DNA of 15,699 nt from an uncultured Eubacteriales bacterium (lineage in GTDB: Bacteria > Bacillota > Clostridia > Oscillospirales > CAG-272), in contig UQXK01000039.1 in the NCBI GenBank assembly GCA_900544985.1, forward strand, positions 1 through 15,699, in the 5' to 3' direction. The notes below the pieces were generated by a model. That model saw only the letters and a list, made by a program, of their open reading frames with translations. It made no database searches and was not told the origin of the DNA. This document shows, piece after piece, positions 5,796 to 13,480 of the stretch. The number at the start of each line of letters is the position of its first letter. Within the stretch, counting starts at the first letter, position 1. The position numbers and the translations under genes are program-made.

Positions 5796-8700
5796 ATGCC
5801 GAAGAGACTTGATTTAAAGAAAATACTCGTCATCGGTTCCGGTCCTATCGTAATAGGTCAGGCAGCGGAATTCGACTATGCGGGAACACAGGCGTGCCTT
5901 GCGCTCAAAGAAGAGGGATACGAGGTAATTCTCGCAAACTCCAACCCCGCGACGATAATGACAGATACGACTGTTGCAGATAAAATATACATGGAGCCTC
6001 TCACGCTCGAATACATGGCAAAGATACTCCGTTACGAGCGCCCCGACGCGATAATCCCTGGACTTGGCGGACAGACCGGTCTTAACCTTGCAATGCAGCT
6101 CGAAAAGAAAGGCGTTCTTCACGAATGCCAGGTAGAGCTTCTCGGCACGAGCAGTAAAAGTATAGAGCAGGCGGAAGACCGCGAGCTTTTCAAGGACCTT
6201 TGCATAGAGATAGGAGAGCCTACGCTCCCCTCCGAAATAACGCACTCGATAGAAGAGGCAAAAAAGGCGGCGGAGGATATAGGCTATCCCGTTGTTCTGC
6301 GCCCCGCGTTCACACTCGGCGGAACGGGCGGCGGTTTTGCCGACAATGAAGAAGAGCTTGTAGAGATAATGAAAAACGCTCTCCGTCTCTCCCCCGTCGG
6401 ACAAGTCCTTGTAGAAAAGAGCATAAAAGGATTCAAAGAAATAGAATACGAAGTTATCCGCGACAGAAACGACACCGCGATAACTATCTGTAACATGGAA
6501 AACATCGACCCCGTCGGAATACATACGGGCGACAGCATAGTAGTAGCGCCCAGCCAGACGCTCACAAACAAAGAGTATCATCTGCTGCGCGACAGCGCGC
6601 TTCGCATAATACGCGCGCTCAAAATAGAGGGCGGCTGCAACGTACAGTTCGCGCTCGACCCGCAGTCTTTCCAATACTATGTTATAGAAGTAAACCCCAG
6701 AGTTTCCCGCTCCTCCGCGCTTGCAAGCAAGGCGAGCGGTTATCCGATAGCGCGCGTATCCGCAAAGATCGCCGTAGGCATGACGCTCGACGAGATAAGA
6801 ATAGCAAACACCCCCGCGGCATTCGAGCCGACGCTCGACTACGTCGTAACAAAAATGCCCCGCTTCCCGTTCGATAAATTCGCCGATGCGAACAACAAGC
6901 TCGGCACGCAGATGAAAGCGACGGGCGAGGTCATGTCCATAGGCAGAACGCTCGAAGAGAGCATACTCAAAGCTATCCGCTCTCTCGAAACGGGACTTTG
7001 CCACATATATTCCGCAAAGTTTGAAGAATATACGGAGGACGAGCTTTTCTCCTACATAAAAGACGGACGCGACGACCGCATATGCGCTATTGCAAAGCTC
7101 CTTCGCGACGGCACCGATATGGGCAGAATCTATGACATAACGAAAATAGATATGCTCTTCCTCGAAAAGATAAAGAACATAACGGACATGGAAAAAGAAG
7201 TTGCCGCAAACAAGGGCGATACAGAAACGCTCCGCGCGGCAAAAAAGATGGGCTTTTCCGATAAATTTATCGCAAAGCTCTGGGAAACGGGCGAAAGAGA
7301 TATCTTCGATACAAGAAAGAAAGAAAACATCTTCCCCGTATACAAGATGATAGACACCTGCGCATCGGAGTTTGACAGCTATATCCCCTACTTCTACTCC
7401 ACATACGAAGAAGAAAACGAAGCGATAATCCTCAACAAGAAAAAAATCGTCGTTCTCGGTTCCGGTCCTATCCGTATAGGTCAGGGCGTGGAATTCGACT
7501 ATTCCACGGTCCACGCGGTAAAGACGATAAAAAGCGAAGGCTACGAAGCCATAATTATAAACAACAACCCCGAAACCGTTTCGACGGACTACACGACGAG
7601 CGACAAGCTCTATTTCGAGCCGCTTACCGTTGAGGACGTAATGAATATAATCGAAATGGAAAAGCCCGACGGCGTTATCGCAAGTCTGGGCGGTCAGACG
7701 GCGATAAACCTTGCAGAGCCGCTCATGGAGCACGGTGTAAAAATAATCGGAACGGACGTTGACGCGATAGACAAAGCGGAAAACCGCGATTCATTCGAAA
7801 AAGTATTGAAGTCCCTGAATATTCCCCAGCCCGAGGGCACAGCCGTAACAAAGATAGAGGACGGTGTTGCGGCGGCGGCAAGAATAGGCTATCCCGTGCT
7901 CGTACGTCCGAGCTTCGTTCTCGGCGGCAGAGCTATGCAGATAGTCGCAAACGAAGAAATGCTCCGCCACTACCTCAAAACAGCCGTTGAAATAGACGAG
8001 GACAAACCCGTTCTTGTCGACAAATACATCTCCGGAAGAGAAGTCGAAGTAGACGCCGTATGCGACGGCGAAAACGTATTCGTCCCCGGTATAATGGAAC
8101 TTGTCGAGCGCACGGGTATCCACTCCGGAGACAGTATAAGCGTATACCCCTCGTTCAGCCTTTCCGACAATGTAAAGAAAGTGATACTCGACTACACCAA
8201 AAAGCTCGGACTCGGCATAGGCATCGTCGGACTTTACAATATACAGTTCATTGTAGACAAGGAAGAAAAGGTATACATAATAGAGGTAAACCCGCGTTCT
8301 TCACGCACGGTTCCGTTCCTTTCCAAATCCACGGGCTACTCCCTTGCGGATATAGGAACGCTCGCGATCCTCGGAAAAACGCTTCCCGAGCAGGGCATTT
8401 TCGATATATATCCGCCCGAAAAGAAGCGCCACTATGTAAAAGTACCGGCGTTCTCCTTCTCGAAGCTCCGCGGTCTTGACGCATACCTCTCCCCCGAAAT
8501 GAAATCCACGGGAGAGGCGATAGGATATGACGACAGCCTTACAAGAGCGCTCTACAAAGCGCTTCAAGCGTCCGGAATGCAGATAGTAAACTACGGCACG
8601 GTATTCGCAACGATAGCCGATTCCGACAAGGAAGAAGCGCTCCCGCTCATAAGAAGATTCTACAACCTCGGTTTCAATATAGAGGCGACGGCGGGAACTG

Positions 8701-8972
8701 CGGAATTCCTCAAAACCCACGGAATAAAGACAAGAGTGAGAAAGAAGATAAGCGACGGCAGCGAAGAGATACTCAACTCCATACGCCAGGGATATGTAAC
8801 ATATGTAATAAATACAAGAAATATCAACTCCTCCGGCAATATGTCCGACGGATATCAGATACGCCAGTGCGCAACGGAAAACAACGTTACTATATTCACC
8901 TCTCTCGACACAATAAAAGTTCTCCTCGACGTTCTTGAAGAGACGACGATCTGTATCTCCACAATAAACTGA
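5796..8972 (+). CDS. carB: Carbamoyl-phosphate synthase large subunit
   Basis: Makes carbamoyl phosphate from bicarbonate, ammonia and two ATP. Its 1058 residues show the internal duplication of the family. The N half starts with KKILVIGSGPIVIGQAAEFD (about 9-28) and the C half with VVLGSGPIRIGQGVEFDYS (about 550-568); each is followed by an ATP-grasp domain. An oligomerisation region lies between them, and an MGS-like allosteric domain occupies roughly the last 130 residues. Both ATP-grasp halves look intact, with EVNPRVSRSSALASK and EVNPRSSRTVPFLSK motifs. ATG 5796 follows GGAGG at 5782-5786, one base after the carA stop. A 639-codon open frame on the opposite strand is a codon-bias shadow. 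Effector specificity (UMP inhibition, PRPP activation) is expected for a pyrimidine-linked enzyme but is not visible here. Confidence 0.96.
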   Translation: MPKRLDLKKILVIGSGPIVIGQAAEFDYAGTQACLALKEEGYEVILANSNPATIMTDTTVADKIYMEPLTLEYMAKILRYERPDAIIPGLGGQTGLNLAMQLEKKGVLHECQVELLGTSSKSIEQAEDRELFKDLCIEIGEPTLPSEITHSIEEAKKAAEDIGYPVVLRPAFTLGGTGGGFADNEEELVEIMKNALRLSPVGQVLVEKSIKGFKEIEYEVIRDRNDTAITICNMENIDPVGIHTGDSIVVAPSQTLTNKEYHLLRDSALRIIRALKIEGGCNVQFALDPQSFQYYVIEVNPRVSRSSALASKASGYPIARVSAKIAVGMTLDEIRIANTPAAFEPTLDYVVTKMPRFPFDKFADANNKLGTQMKATGEVMSIGRTLEESILKAIRSLETGLCHIYSAKFEEYTEDELFSYIKDGRDDRICAIAKLLRDGTDMGRIYDITKIDMLFLEKIKNITDMEKEVAANKGDTETLRAAKKMGFSDKFIAKLWETGERDIFDTRKKENIFPVYKMIDTCASEFDSYIPYFYSTYEEENEAIILNKKKIVVLGSGPIRIGQGVEFDYSTVHAVKTIKSEGYEAIIINNNPETVSTDYTTSDKLYFEPLTVEDVMNIIEMEKPDGVIASLGGQTAINLAEPLMEHGVKIIGTDVDAIDKAENRDSFEKVLKSLNIPQPEGTAVTKIEDGVAAAARIGYPVLVRPSFVLGGRAMQIVANEEMLRHYLKTAVEIDEDKPVLVDKYISGREVEVDAVCDGENVFVPGIMELVERTGIHSGDSISVYPSFSLSDNVKKVILDYTKKLGLGIGIVGLYNIQFIVDKEEKVYIIEVNPRSSRTVPFLSKSTGYSLADIGTLAILGKTLPEQGIFDIYPPEKKRHYVKVPAFSFSKLRGLDAYLSPEMKSTGEAIGYDDSLTRALYKALQASGMQIVNYGTVFATIADSDKEEALPLIRRFYNLGFNIEATAGTAEFLKTHGIKTRVRKKISDGSEEILNSIRQGYVTYVINTRNINSSGNMSDGYQIRQCATENNVTIFTSLDTIKVLLDVLEETTICISTIN

Positions 8973-8986
8973 AAGGACAAAAGAAT

Positions 8987-9718
8987 ATGACGGAAAGCGT
9001 TTTCACCGTAATATCAAACGAGAAAATAGCAAAAAACACATATAAAATGATCCTTTCGGGAAACACCGAGGGCGGTCGCCCCGGACAGTTCGTAAATATA
9101 AAAATAGACGGATTTTTCCTTCGCCGTCCGATATCCGTATGCGATATAGAAGAAAATACGCTGACCCTTATATATAAAACGGTCGGCGCAGGAACGGACA
9201 AGCTTTCAAAAACGGAAAAAGGCGAAAAGCTCGATATCCTCGCATTTTTGGGAAACGGATACGATCTTTCGAAAAGCGGAGAAGCTCCGCTTCTCATCGG
9301 CGGCGGCGTCGGAGTTCCTCCCCTCTTCCTGCTTGCAAAAAAGCTCGTAAAAGAGGGTAAAACGCCGACCGCCATCCTCGGATTCAACAGCGCGGACGAG
9401 ATATTTTTAAAAGATGAATTTGAAGCTATCGGTGTAAAAACATTTATCGCCACGGCGGACGGAAGTGTCGGCACGCGCGGCTTTGTCACCGATGTGATGA
9501 AAAACACCGATATCTACACATATTTCTACACCTGCGGTCCCGAACCTATGCTCCGCGCCGTATATGGCGAAAGCAAAACGGACGGAGAATTCAGCTTTGA
9601 AGAGCGCATGGGCTGCGGATTCGGCGCGTGCGTAGGCTGCACCTGCAAAACAAAATACGGCAACAAGAGAATATGCCGCGACGGTCCCGTGCTTTCAAAG
9701 GAGGAGATAATATGGTAA
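8987..9718 (+). CDS. pyrK: Dihydroorotate dehydrogenase B, electron transfer subunit
   Basis: Passes electrons from dihydroorotate, via PyrD, to NAD+ using FAD and a [2Fe-2S] cluster. It has 243 residues in the ferredoxin-reductase fold. The FAD-binding stretch FFLRRPISVCD lies around residues 43-53, the nucleotide-binding turn is GGGVGVPPLF near 105, and the cluster ligands are Cys210, Cys215, Cys218 and Cys230 (CGFGACVGC...C). Cys220 lies between them and is probably not a ligand. The start ATG 8987 has a modest AAAGGA (8972-8977), 14 bases after carB. It overlaps pyrD by 7 bases, which fits an obligate heterotetramer made in equal amounts. The presence of PyrK confirms that PyrD is the NAD-linked class 1B enzyme. 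Confidence 0.94.
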   Translation: MTESVFTVISNEKIAKNTYKMILSGNTEGGRPGQFVNIKIDGFFLRRPISVCDIEENTLTLIYKTVGAGTDKLSKTEKGEKLDILAFLGNGYDLSKSGEAPLLIGGGVGVPPLFLLAKKLVKEGKTPTAILGFNSADEIFLKDEFEAIGVKTFIATADGSVGTRGFVTDVMKNTDIYTYFYTCGPEPMLRAVYGESKTDGEFSFEERMGCGFGACVGCTCKTKYGNKRICRDGPVLSKEEIIW

Positions 9719-10629
9719 ACACAAAAGTAGAGCTTTCCGGTCTTATCCTCGACAATCCGATAATCCCCGCAAGCGGAACCTTCGGATTCGGCTACGAGAT
9801 GGCGGAATTTTACGATATAAATATTCTCGGTTCTTTCTCCTTCAAAGGAACGACAAAAGATCCGCGCTTCGGCAATCCCACGCCGCGCATAGCGGAAACA
9901 CCGTGCGGTATGTTAAACGCCGTAGGGCTCCAAAACCCCGGCGTTGACAAGGTCATAGCGGAAGAGCTTCCGAAGATGGAAAAGGTTTTTCACAAAAAAG
10001 TCATCGCCAACATCGGCGGATTTTCCGTCGAAGAATATGCCAGCACGTGCGAGAAGCTGGACAAAGTGGACAGCGTGGGACTTCTTGAAGTAAACATCAG
10101 CTGCCCCAATGTACACGGCGGCGGAATATCTTTCGGAACAGATCCGAAAGCCGCATATGAAGTTACAAAAGCGGTAAAAGCCGTAACAAAAAAGCCCGTG
10201 TACATGAAGCTTTCCCCCAATGTAACGGACATAACGGAAATCGCACGCGCGGTCGAAGCCGCAGGCGCCGACGGCGTATCGCTTATAAACACGCTTATGG
10301 GTATGCGAATAGATCTAAAAAAACGCGCGCCGATACTGAAAAACAAAACAGGCGGTCTTTCCGGTCCCGCGATATTCCCCGTCGCCGTGAGAATGGTCTA
10401 TTCGGTGTATGAAGCGGTAAAAATTCCGATAATCGGCATGGGCGGAGTTTCCACAGCGGAGGATGCAATAGAGCTGATGCTCGCGGGAGCGAGCGCCGTT
10501 GAGGTAGGAGCCGCAAACCTCGTATCCCCATACATTTGCAAAGACATAATAGAGTCCCTTCCCGAAACAATGGAAAAATACAAAATAAATTCACTCGAAG
10601 AAATTATAGGAGGCGCACACAATGGGTAA
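9712..10629 (+). CDS. pyrD: Dihydroorotate dehydrogenase B (NAD+), catalytic subunit
   Basis: An FMN TIM-barrel enzyme that oxidises dihydroorotate to orotate. It has 305 residues. Substrate-loop motifs NPIIPASGTFGFG and LNAVGLQNPG are near the N terminus. The catalytic base is Cys131 in VNISCPNVHGGG; class 1B enzymes use Cys where class 2 uses Ser. FMN phosphate-binding segments are MGGVSTAEDA and VEVGAANL near the C terminus. The start ATG 9712 has an excellent AAGGAGGAG (9698-9706), although the frame is open upstream to 9628 inside pyrK. It overlaps pyrK by 7 bases and pyrF by 8, so translation is probably coupled along all three. Confidence 0.95.
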   Translation: MVNTKVELSGLILDNPIIPASGTFGFGYEMAEFYDINILGSFSFKGTTKDPRFGNPTPRIAETPCGMLNAVGLQNPGVDKVIAEELPKMEKVFHKKVIANIGGFSVEEYASTCEKLDKVDSVGLLEVNISCPNVHGGGISFGTDPKAAYEVTKAVKAVTKKPVYMKLSPNVTDITEIARAVEAAGADGVSLINTLMGMRIDLKKRAPILKNKTGGLSGPAIFPVAVRMVYSVYEAVKIPIIGMGGVSTAEDAIELMLAGASAVEVGAANLVSPYICKDIIESLPETMEKYKINSLEEIIGGAHNG

Positions 10630-11323
10630 AGACGTAATTATAGCGTGCGATTTTGAAAGCGCAGAAAAAACATTTGCATTTCTCGACAAGTTCGGAGAAA
10701 TAAAGCCTTTCTGCAAAATAGGAATGGAACTTTTCTACGCGGAAGGTCCGTCGATAGTAAAAGAACTGAAAAAAAGAGGACACAAAATATTCCTCGATCT
10801 TAAACTTCACGATATCCCCAACACGGTAAAGAAGGCGATGAGCGTCCTTGCCGCATACGGCGTTGATTTCTGCGACGTACACGCCGCAGGAACTTCCGAA
10901 ATGATGAAATACGCGATAGAGGGACTTACTCTTCCCGACGGAACGAGAAACACAAAGCTTATCGCCATAACTCAGCTCACATCTACAAGCGAAGAAAGAA
11001 TGCAAAAAGAGCTTCTTATAAACGCCACACTCCCCGAAACAGTCACAAGCTACGCGCAAAACGCGAAAGCGTCCGGACTTGACGGTATAGTTTGCTCTCC
11101 GCTCGAAGCAAAAATGGTCCATGAGGCGTGCGGAAAAGAATTTATCACGGTAACTCCCGGCATACGCTTTGCGGATTCCGCGCTCGGCGACCAGGTAAGA
11201 GTAACAACACCGCAAAAAGCAAAAGAGATAGGTTCCGACTATATAGTAGTAGGACGTCCGATAACAGCGGCGGAAGATCCCGTCGCCGCATACAAGAGAT
11301 GCGTGGAAGAATTTGTCGGCTGA
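10622..11323 (+). CDS. pyrF: Orotidine 5'-phosphate decarboxylase
   Basis: Decarboxylates OMP to UMP, the last step of the pathway. It has 233 residues in a TIM barrel. The catalytic D-x-K-x-x-D signature is Asp59, Lys61 and Asp64 in FLDLKLHDIPNTV, together with Asp10 in IIACDFES. The C-terminal phosphate-gripper loop is seen in TPGIRFADSALGDQVRVTTP and the following VVGRPI. The short Group I form is typical of Bacillota. ATG 10622 follows AGGAGG at 10608-10613 and overlaps the pyrD stop. pyrE starts 16 bases after the stop. Confidence 0.95.
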   Translation: MGKDVIIACDFESAEKTFAFLDKFGEIKPFCKIGMELFYAEGPSIVKELKKRGHKIFLDLKLHDIPNTVKKAMSVLAAYGVDFCDVHAAGTSEMMKYAIEGLTLPDGTRNTKLIAITQLTSTSEERMQKELLINATLPETVTSYAQNAKASGLDGIVCSPLEAKMVHEACGKEFITVTPGIRFADSALGDQVRVTTPQKAKEIGSDYIVVGRPITAAEDPVAAYKRCVEEFVG

Positions 11324-11339
11324 TAAAGGAGAGATAGAT

Positions 11340-11996
11340 ATGGAAAATTATAAAAGAGAATTTATTGAATTTCTTCAAAGCGCAAATGTTCTCAAATTCG
11401 GAGATTTCACCGCAAAAAGCGGCAGAAAGATTCCCTATTTTGTAAACGCAGGAGAAATAAAAACAGGCGCGCAGATATCAAAACTCGGAAAATTCTATGC
11501 AAAGGCTTACTTTGACAAGCTCGGAAAGAAAGAAACCGTCCTCTACGGTCCGGCTTACAAAGGCATTTCAATAGCTGTCTCCGCTTCCGTCGCTTTGGCG
11601 GAACAGGGACTCGACATTCCTTTCTTCTTTAACCGCAAGGAAGCAAAAGATCACGGCGAAGGCGGTATATTCGTAGGATATATTCCGAAAGCGGGCGAAG
11701 AAGTCGTTATCACGGAAGATGTTATCACCGCGGGAACGGCTATAAGAGAAAGCATGGCGATCCTCAGCGCTCTCGAAGGCGTTAAAGTTGCCGCCGCTTT
11801 TGTAATGGTAGACAGAAAAGAAAAAGGAAAAACCGAAAAATCCGCCATGGCGGAAGTGGAAGAGGAATTCGGCTTCCCCGTTTACTCGGTAGTAGATGTT
11901 TACGATATAATCGAATATCTTGAAGAAGACCCCGCAAACGCGGAAAATGTAGCCCGCATTAAAAACTATCTTTCCGTAAACGGTGCAGTAAAATGA
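11340..11996 (+). CDS. pyrE: Orotate phosphoribosyltransferase
   Basis: Joins orotate to PRPP, giving OMP. It has 218 residues with the type I phosphoribosyltransferase fold. The PRPP-binding loop VVITEDVITAGTAI includes Glu126 and Asp127, and the flexible catalytic loop contains FNRKEAKDHGEGG near residue 100. YGPAYKGISIA matches the conserved region where PyrE proteins bind pyrophosphate. ATG 11340 follows AAAGGAGAG at 11326-11334. A TTG at 11313 would add nine residues (MSADKGEID) but lies inside pyrF and lacks a ribosome site, so it is rejected. The gene ends with ATGA, the stop overlapping the pyrB start by 4 bases. Confidence 0.95.
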   Translation: MENYKREFIEFLQSANVLKFGDFTAKSGRKIPYFVNAGEIKTGAQISKLGKFYAKAYFDKLGKKETVLYGPAYKGISIAVSASVALAEQGLDIPFFFNRKEAKDHGEGGIFVGYIPKAGEEVVITEDVITAGTAIRESMAILSALEGVKVAAAFVMVDRKEKGKTEKSAMAEVEEEFGFPVYSVVDVYDIIEYLEEDPANAENVARIKNYLSVNGAVK

Positions 11997-13081
11997 GAAG
12001 TCTTATAGACATTTTGGATCTTTCGACGCAAGAAATAGATTCGATTATCGATGTTGCCGCGGACATAATGAAAAACCCCGCCGCTTATTCGGAAAAATGC
12101 CGCGGAAAGAAGCTTGCCACGCTGTTTTTCGAGCCGTCTACAAGAACAAGGCTCAGCTTTGAGGCGGCAATGTACGAGCTCGGCGGAAACGTCCTCGGTT
12201 TTTCGGAAGCAAAATCCTCCTCCGCCGCAAAGGGCGAGAGCATGGCGGATACCGCCGTTGTCGTAAGCGGATACGCCGATATAATAGCAATACGCCACCC
12301 GAAGGAGGGAGCTCCGCTCGTCGCTTCCGAAAAGGCGTATGTGCCGATAATAAATGCAGGCGACGGCGGACACAAACACCCGACGCAAACTCTTGCCGAT
12401 CTTTTCACGATAAAGCATGAAAAAGGACATTTTGAAAATCTGACCGTCGGTTTCTGCGGCGATTTGAAATTCGGAAGAACGGTTCATTCTCTTATAGAAG
12501 CGCTCGTGCGTTACAGCGGAATAAAAATCGTTCTGATCTCACCAAAAGAGCTGAGAGTGCCAAGCTATGTAAAACGCGATGTTCTCGAAAAAAGTGGCAC
12601 GGCTTACAGGGAAACAGACAGCCTTGAATCCGCGCTCCCCTCTCTTGACATTCTCTATATGACGAGAATACAAAAGGAAAGATTTACAAGCGAAGAAGAA
12701 TATGAGCGTTTGAAAGACAGCTATATCCTTTCTCCCGATAAATTGCGTGATGCGAAAAAAGATCTGTGCATAATGCATCCGCTGCCGCGTGTAAACGAAA
12801 TATCGGTCGCTGTGGACAAAGATCCGCGCGCCTGCTATTTCAAACAAACATTATACGGCAAATATATGCGTATGGCGCTTATACTCTTCCTGCTCGATGA
12901 AAAGCAGAAACAGGCAACCCCTAAGAAGGAAATGCGCAAGCTTATATATAACCGCATATGTAAAAATCCCAACTGTATTACATCGACAGAGCAAGAGTTG
13001 CCTCAAATCTTCTCCGTTGTAAACGAAGAAGAAAACATCTGCCGCTGTATTTGGTGCGAATCCGCATACCTTTCCTCCTAA
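11993..13081 (+). CDS. pyrB: Aspartate carbamoyltransferase catalytic chain fused to the zinc domain of the regulatory chain (PyrB-PyrI C-domain)
   Basis: Condenses carbamoyl phosphate with aspartate. Residues 1-302 form a complete catalytic chain: FFEPSTRTRLSFEAAM, the Lys loop SSSAAKGESMADT, HKHPTQTLADLF, DLKFGRTVHS, RIQKERF and HPLPRVNEI are all present. After a Lys/Gln-rich linker (303-314), residues 315-362 match the C-terminal zinc-binding domain of PyrI. Cys323-X4-Cys328, 23 residues, then Cys352-X2-Cys355 has the same spacing as E. coli PyrI Cys109/114/138/141. CKNPNCITSTE resembles the E. coli CPNSNCIS region. The roughly 100-residue N-terminal nucleotide-binding domain of PyrI is missing and no pyrI follows, so CTP/ATP allostery by the E. 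coli route is unlikely. There is no clear ribosome site; the ATGA overlap with pyrE suggests translational coupling. The last codons overlap repeat copy C. Confidence 0.93.
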   Translation: MRSLIDILDLSTQEIDSIIDVAADIMKNPAAYSEKCRGKKLATLFFEPSTRTRLSFEAAMYELGGNVLGFSEAKSSSAAKGESMADTAVVVSGYADIIAIRHPKEGAPLVASEKAYVPIINAGDGGHKHPTQTLADLFTIKHEKGHFENLTVGFCGDLKFGRTVHSLIEALVRYSGIKIVLISPKELRVPSYVKRDVLEKSGTAYRETDSLESALPSLDILYMTRIQKERFTSEEEYERLKDSYILSPDKLRDAKKDLCIMHPLPRVNEISVAVDKDPRACYFKQTLYGKYMRMALILFLLDEKQKQATPKKEMRKLIYNRICKNPNCITSTEQELPQIFSVVNEEENICRCIWCESAYLSS

Positions 13082-13246
13082 GAAAGGTACGCCAAAGAAC
13101 TTCGCTCAAATCTCCACTTTATTTTGCGAAAGTTTTTGAAGTTCCAAGAAACTTTTTTCAAAAAGTTTCTTTGGTCAGGGTTTGGGGCGGAAGCCTCAAC
13201 ATTCAATACATACAAAAAAAGCACGGCGATGCCGTGCTTTTTCTTT
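13066..13246 (+). repeat. Hairpin-rich intergenic repeat, copy C
   Basis: It begins within the last codons of pyrB with an ACCTTTC (13068-13074)/GAAAGGT (13082-13088) hairpin, then GCCAAAGAACTTCGC. Hairpin 2 follows at 13146-13171 (AAGAAACTTTTT/AAAAAGTTTCTT), then the GGGTTTGGGGCGGAAGC block ending near 13194, and a terminator. Copy D follows in the same orientation; equivalent positions are 229 bp apart. Short open frames here translate the repeat and are not considered genes. Confidence 0.85.
13214..13246 (+). terminator. First terminator after the pyr operon
   Basis: Seven A, GCACGGC (13221-13227), loop GAT, GCCGTGC (13231-13237), then TTTTTCTTTT. It is part of repeat copy C and is predicted to end the pyr transcript. 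Confidence 0.88.
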
Positions 13247-13274
13247 TGTCAATAATACGTCGGAACTGCCGTTC

Positions 13275-13471
13275 CAAACCTCCGCTTCAAGAGGCTTTTG
13301 AAAAAGCCCCTTGAAAATCCGCAAAACTTTCGCTCAAATACACCACTTCACTTTGACGAAAGTTTTTGAGATTCCAAAGGACTTTTTTCAAAAAGTCCTT
13401 TGGTCGGGGTTTGGGGCGGAAGCCTCAACATTCAATGCACGCAAAAAAAGCACGGCGCCGCCGTGCTTTTT
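13275..13471 (+). repeat. Hairpin-rich intergenic repeat, copy D
   Basis: A full unit: AAACCTCCGC, hairpin 1 (13285-13315, TTCAAG...CTTGAA), AAATCCGCAAAACTTTCGC, and hairpin 2 at 13376-13401 (AAAGGACTTTTT/AAAAAGTCCTTT). The GGGTTTGGGGCGGAAGC block is around 13407-13423, followed by CTCAACATTCAAT as in copy C and a terminator. It is closest to copy A in the hairpin 1 module and to copy C in the 3' part. It occupies the non-coding gap between the convergent pyr operon and the lipoprotein gene. Confidence 0.85.
13443..13471. terminator. Bidirectional terminator between pyrB and the lipoprotein gene
   Basis: Seven A, GCACGGC (13450-13456), loop GCC, GCCGTGC (13460-13466), five T. It lies 10 bases beyond the minus-strand lipoprotein stop, whose transcript would see a seven-T tract, and it is a second stop for the plus-strand pyr transcript. 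The stem is identical to the copy C terminator; only the loop differs. Confidence 0.88.
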
Positions 13472-13480
13472 CATATCCAA

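Noticed and set aside
5814..7733. A 639-codon open frame on the minus strand across carB
   Set aside because: It lies wholly opposite the strongly supported carB gene, its product is Tyr/Val/Arg-rich low-information sequence without a family motif, and it is explained by the codon bias of carB. Other long minus-strand frames inside the pyr genes are rejected likewise.
9628..9711. N-terminal extension of PyrD
   Set aside because: The upstream frame lies inside the cysteine-coding region of pyrK. ATG 9712 has the strong AAGGAGGAG and starts at the usual PyrD N terminus.
13066..13471. The tandem repeats as a CRISPR array
   Set aside because: There are only two units of 229 bp with hairpins and terminators, no short regular repeats with unique spacers, and no cas genes.
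1..13471. The intergenic repeats as insertion sequences
   Set aside because: No transposase fragment, terminal inverted repeat pair or target-site duplication could be identified. A small non-autonomous element remains possible but is unsupported.
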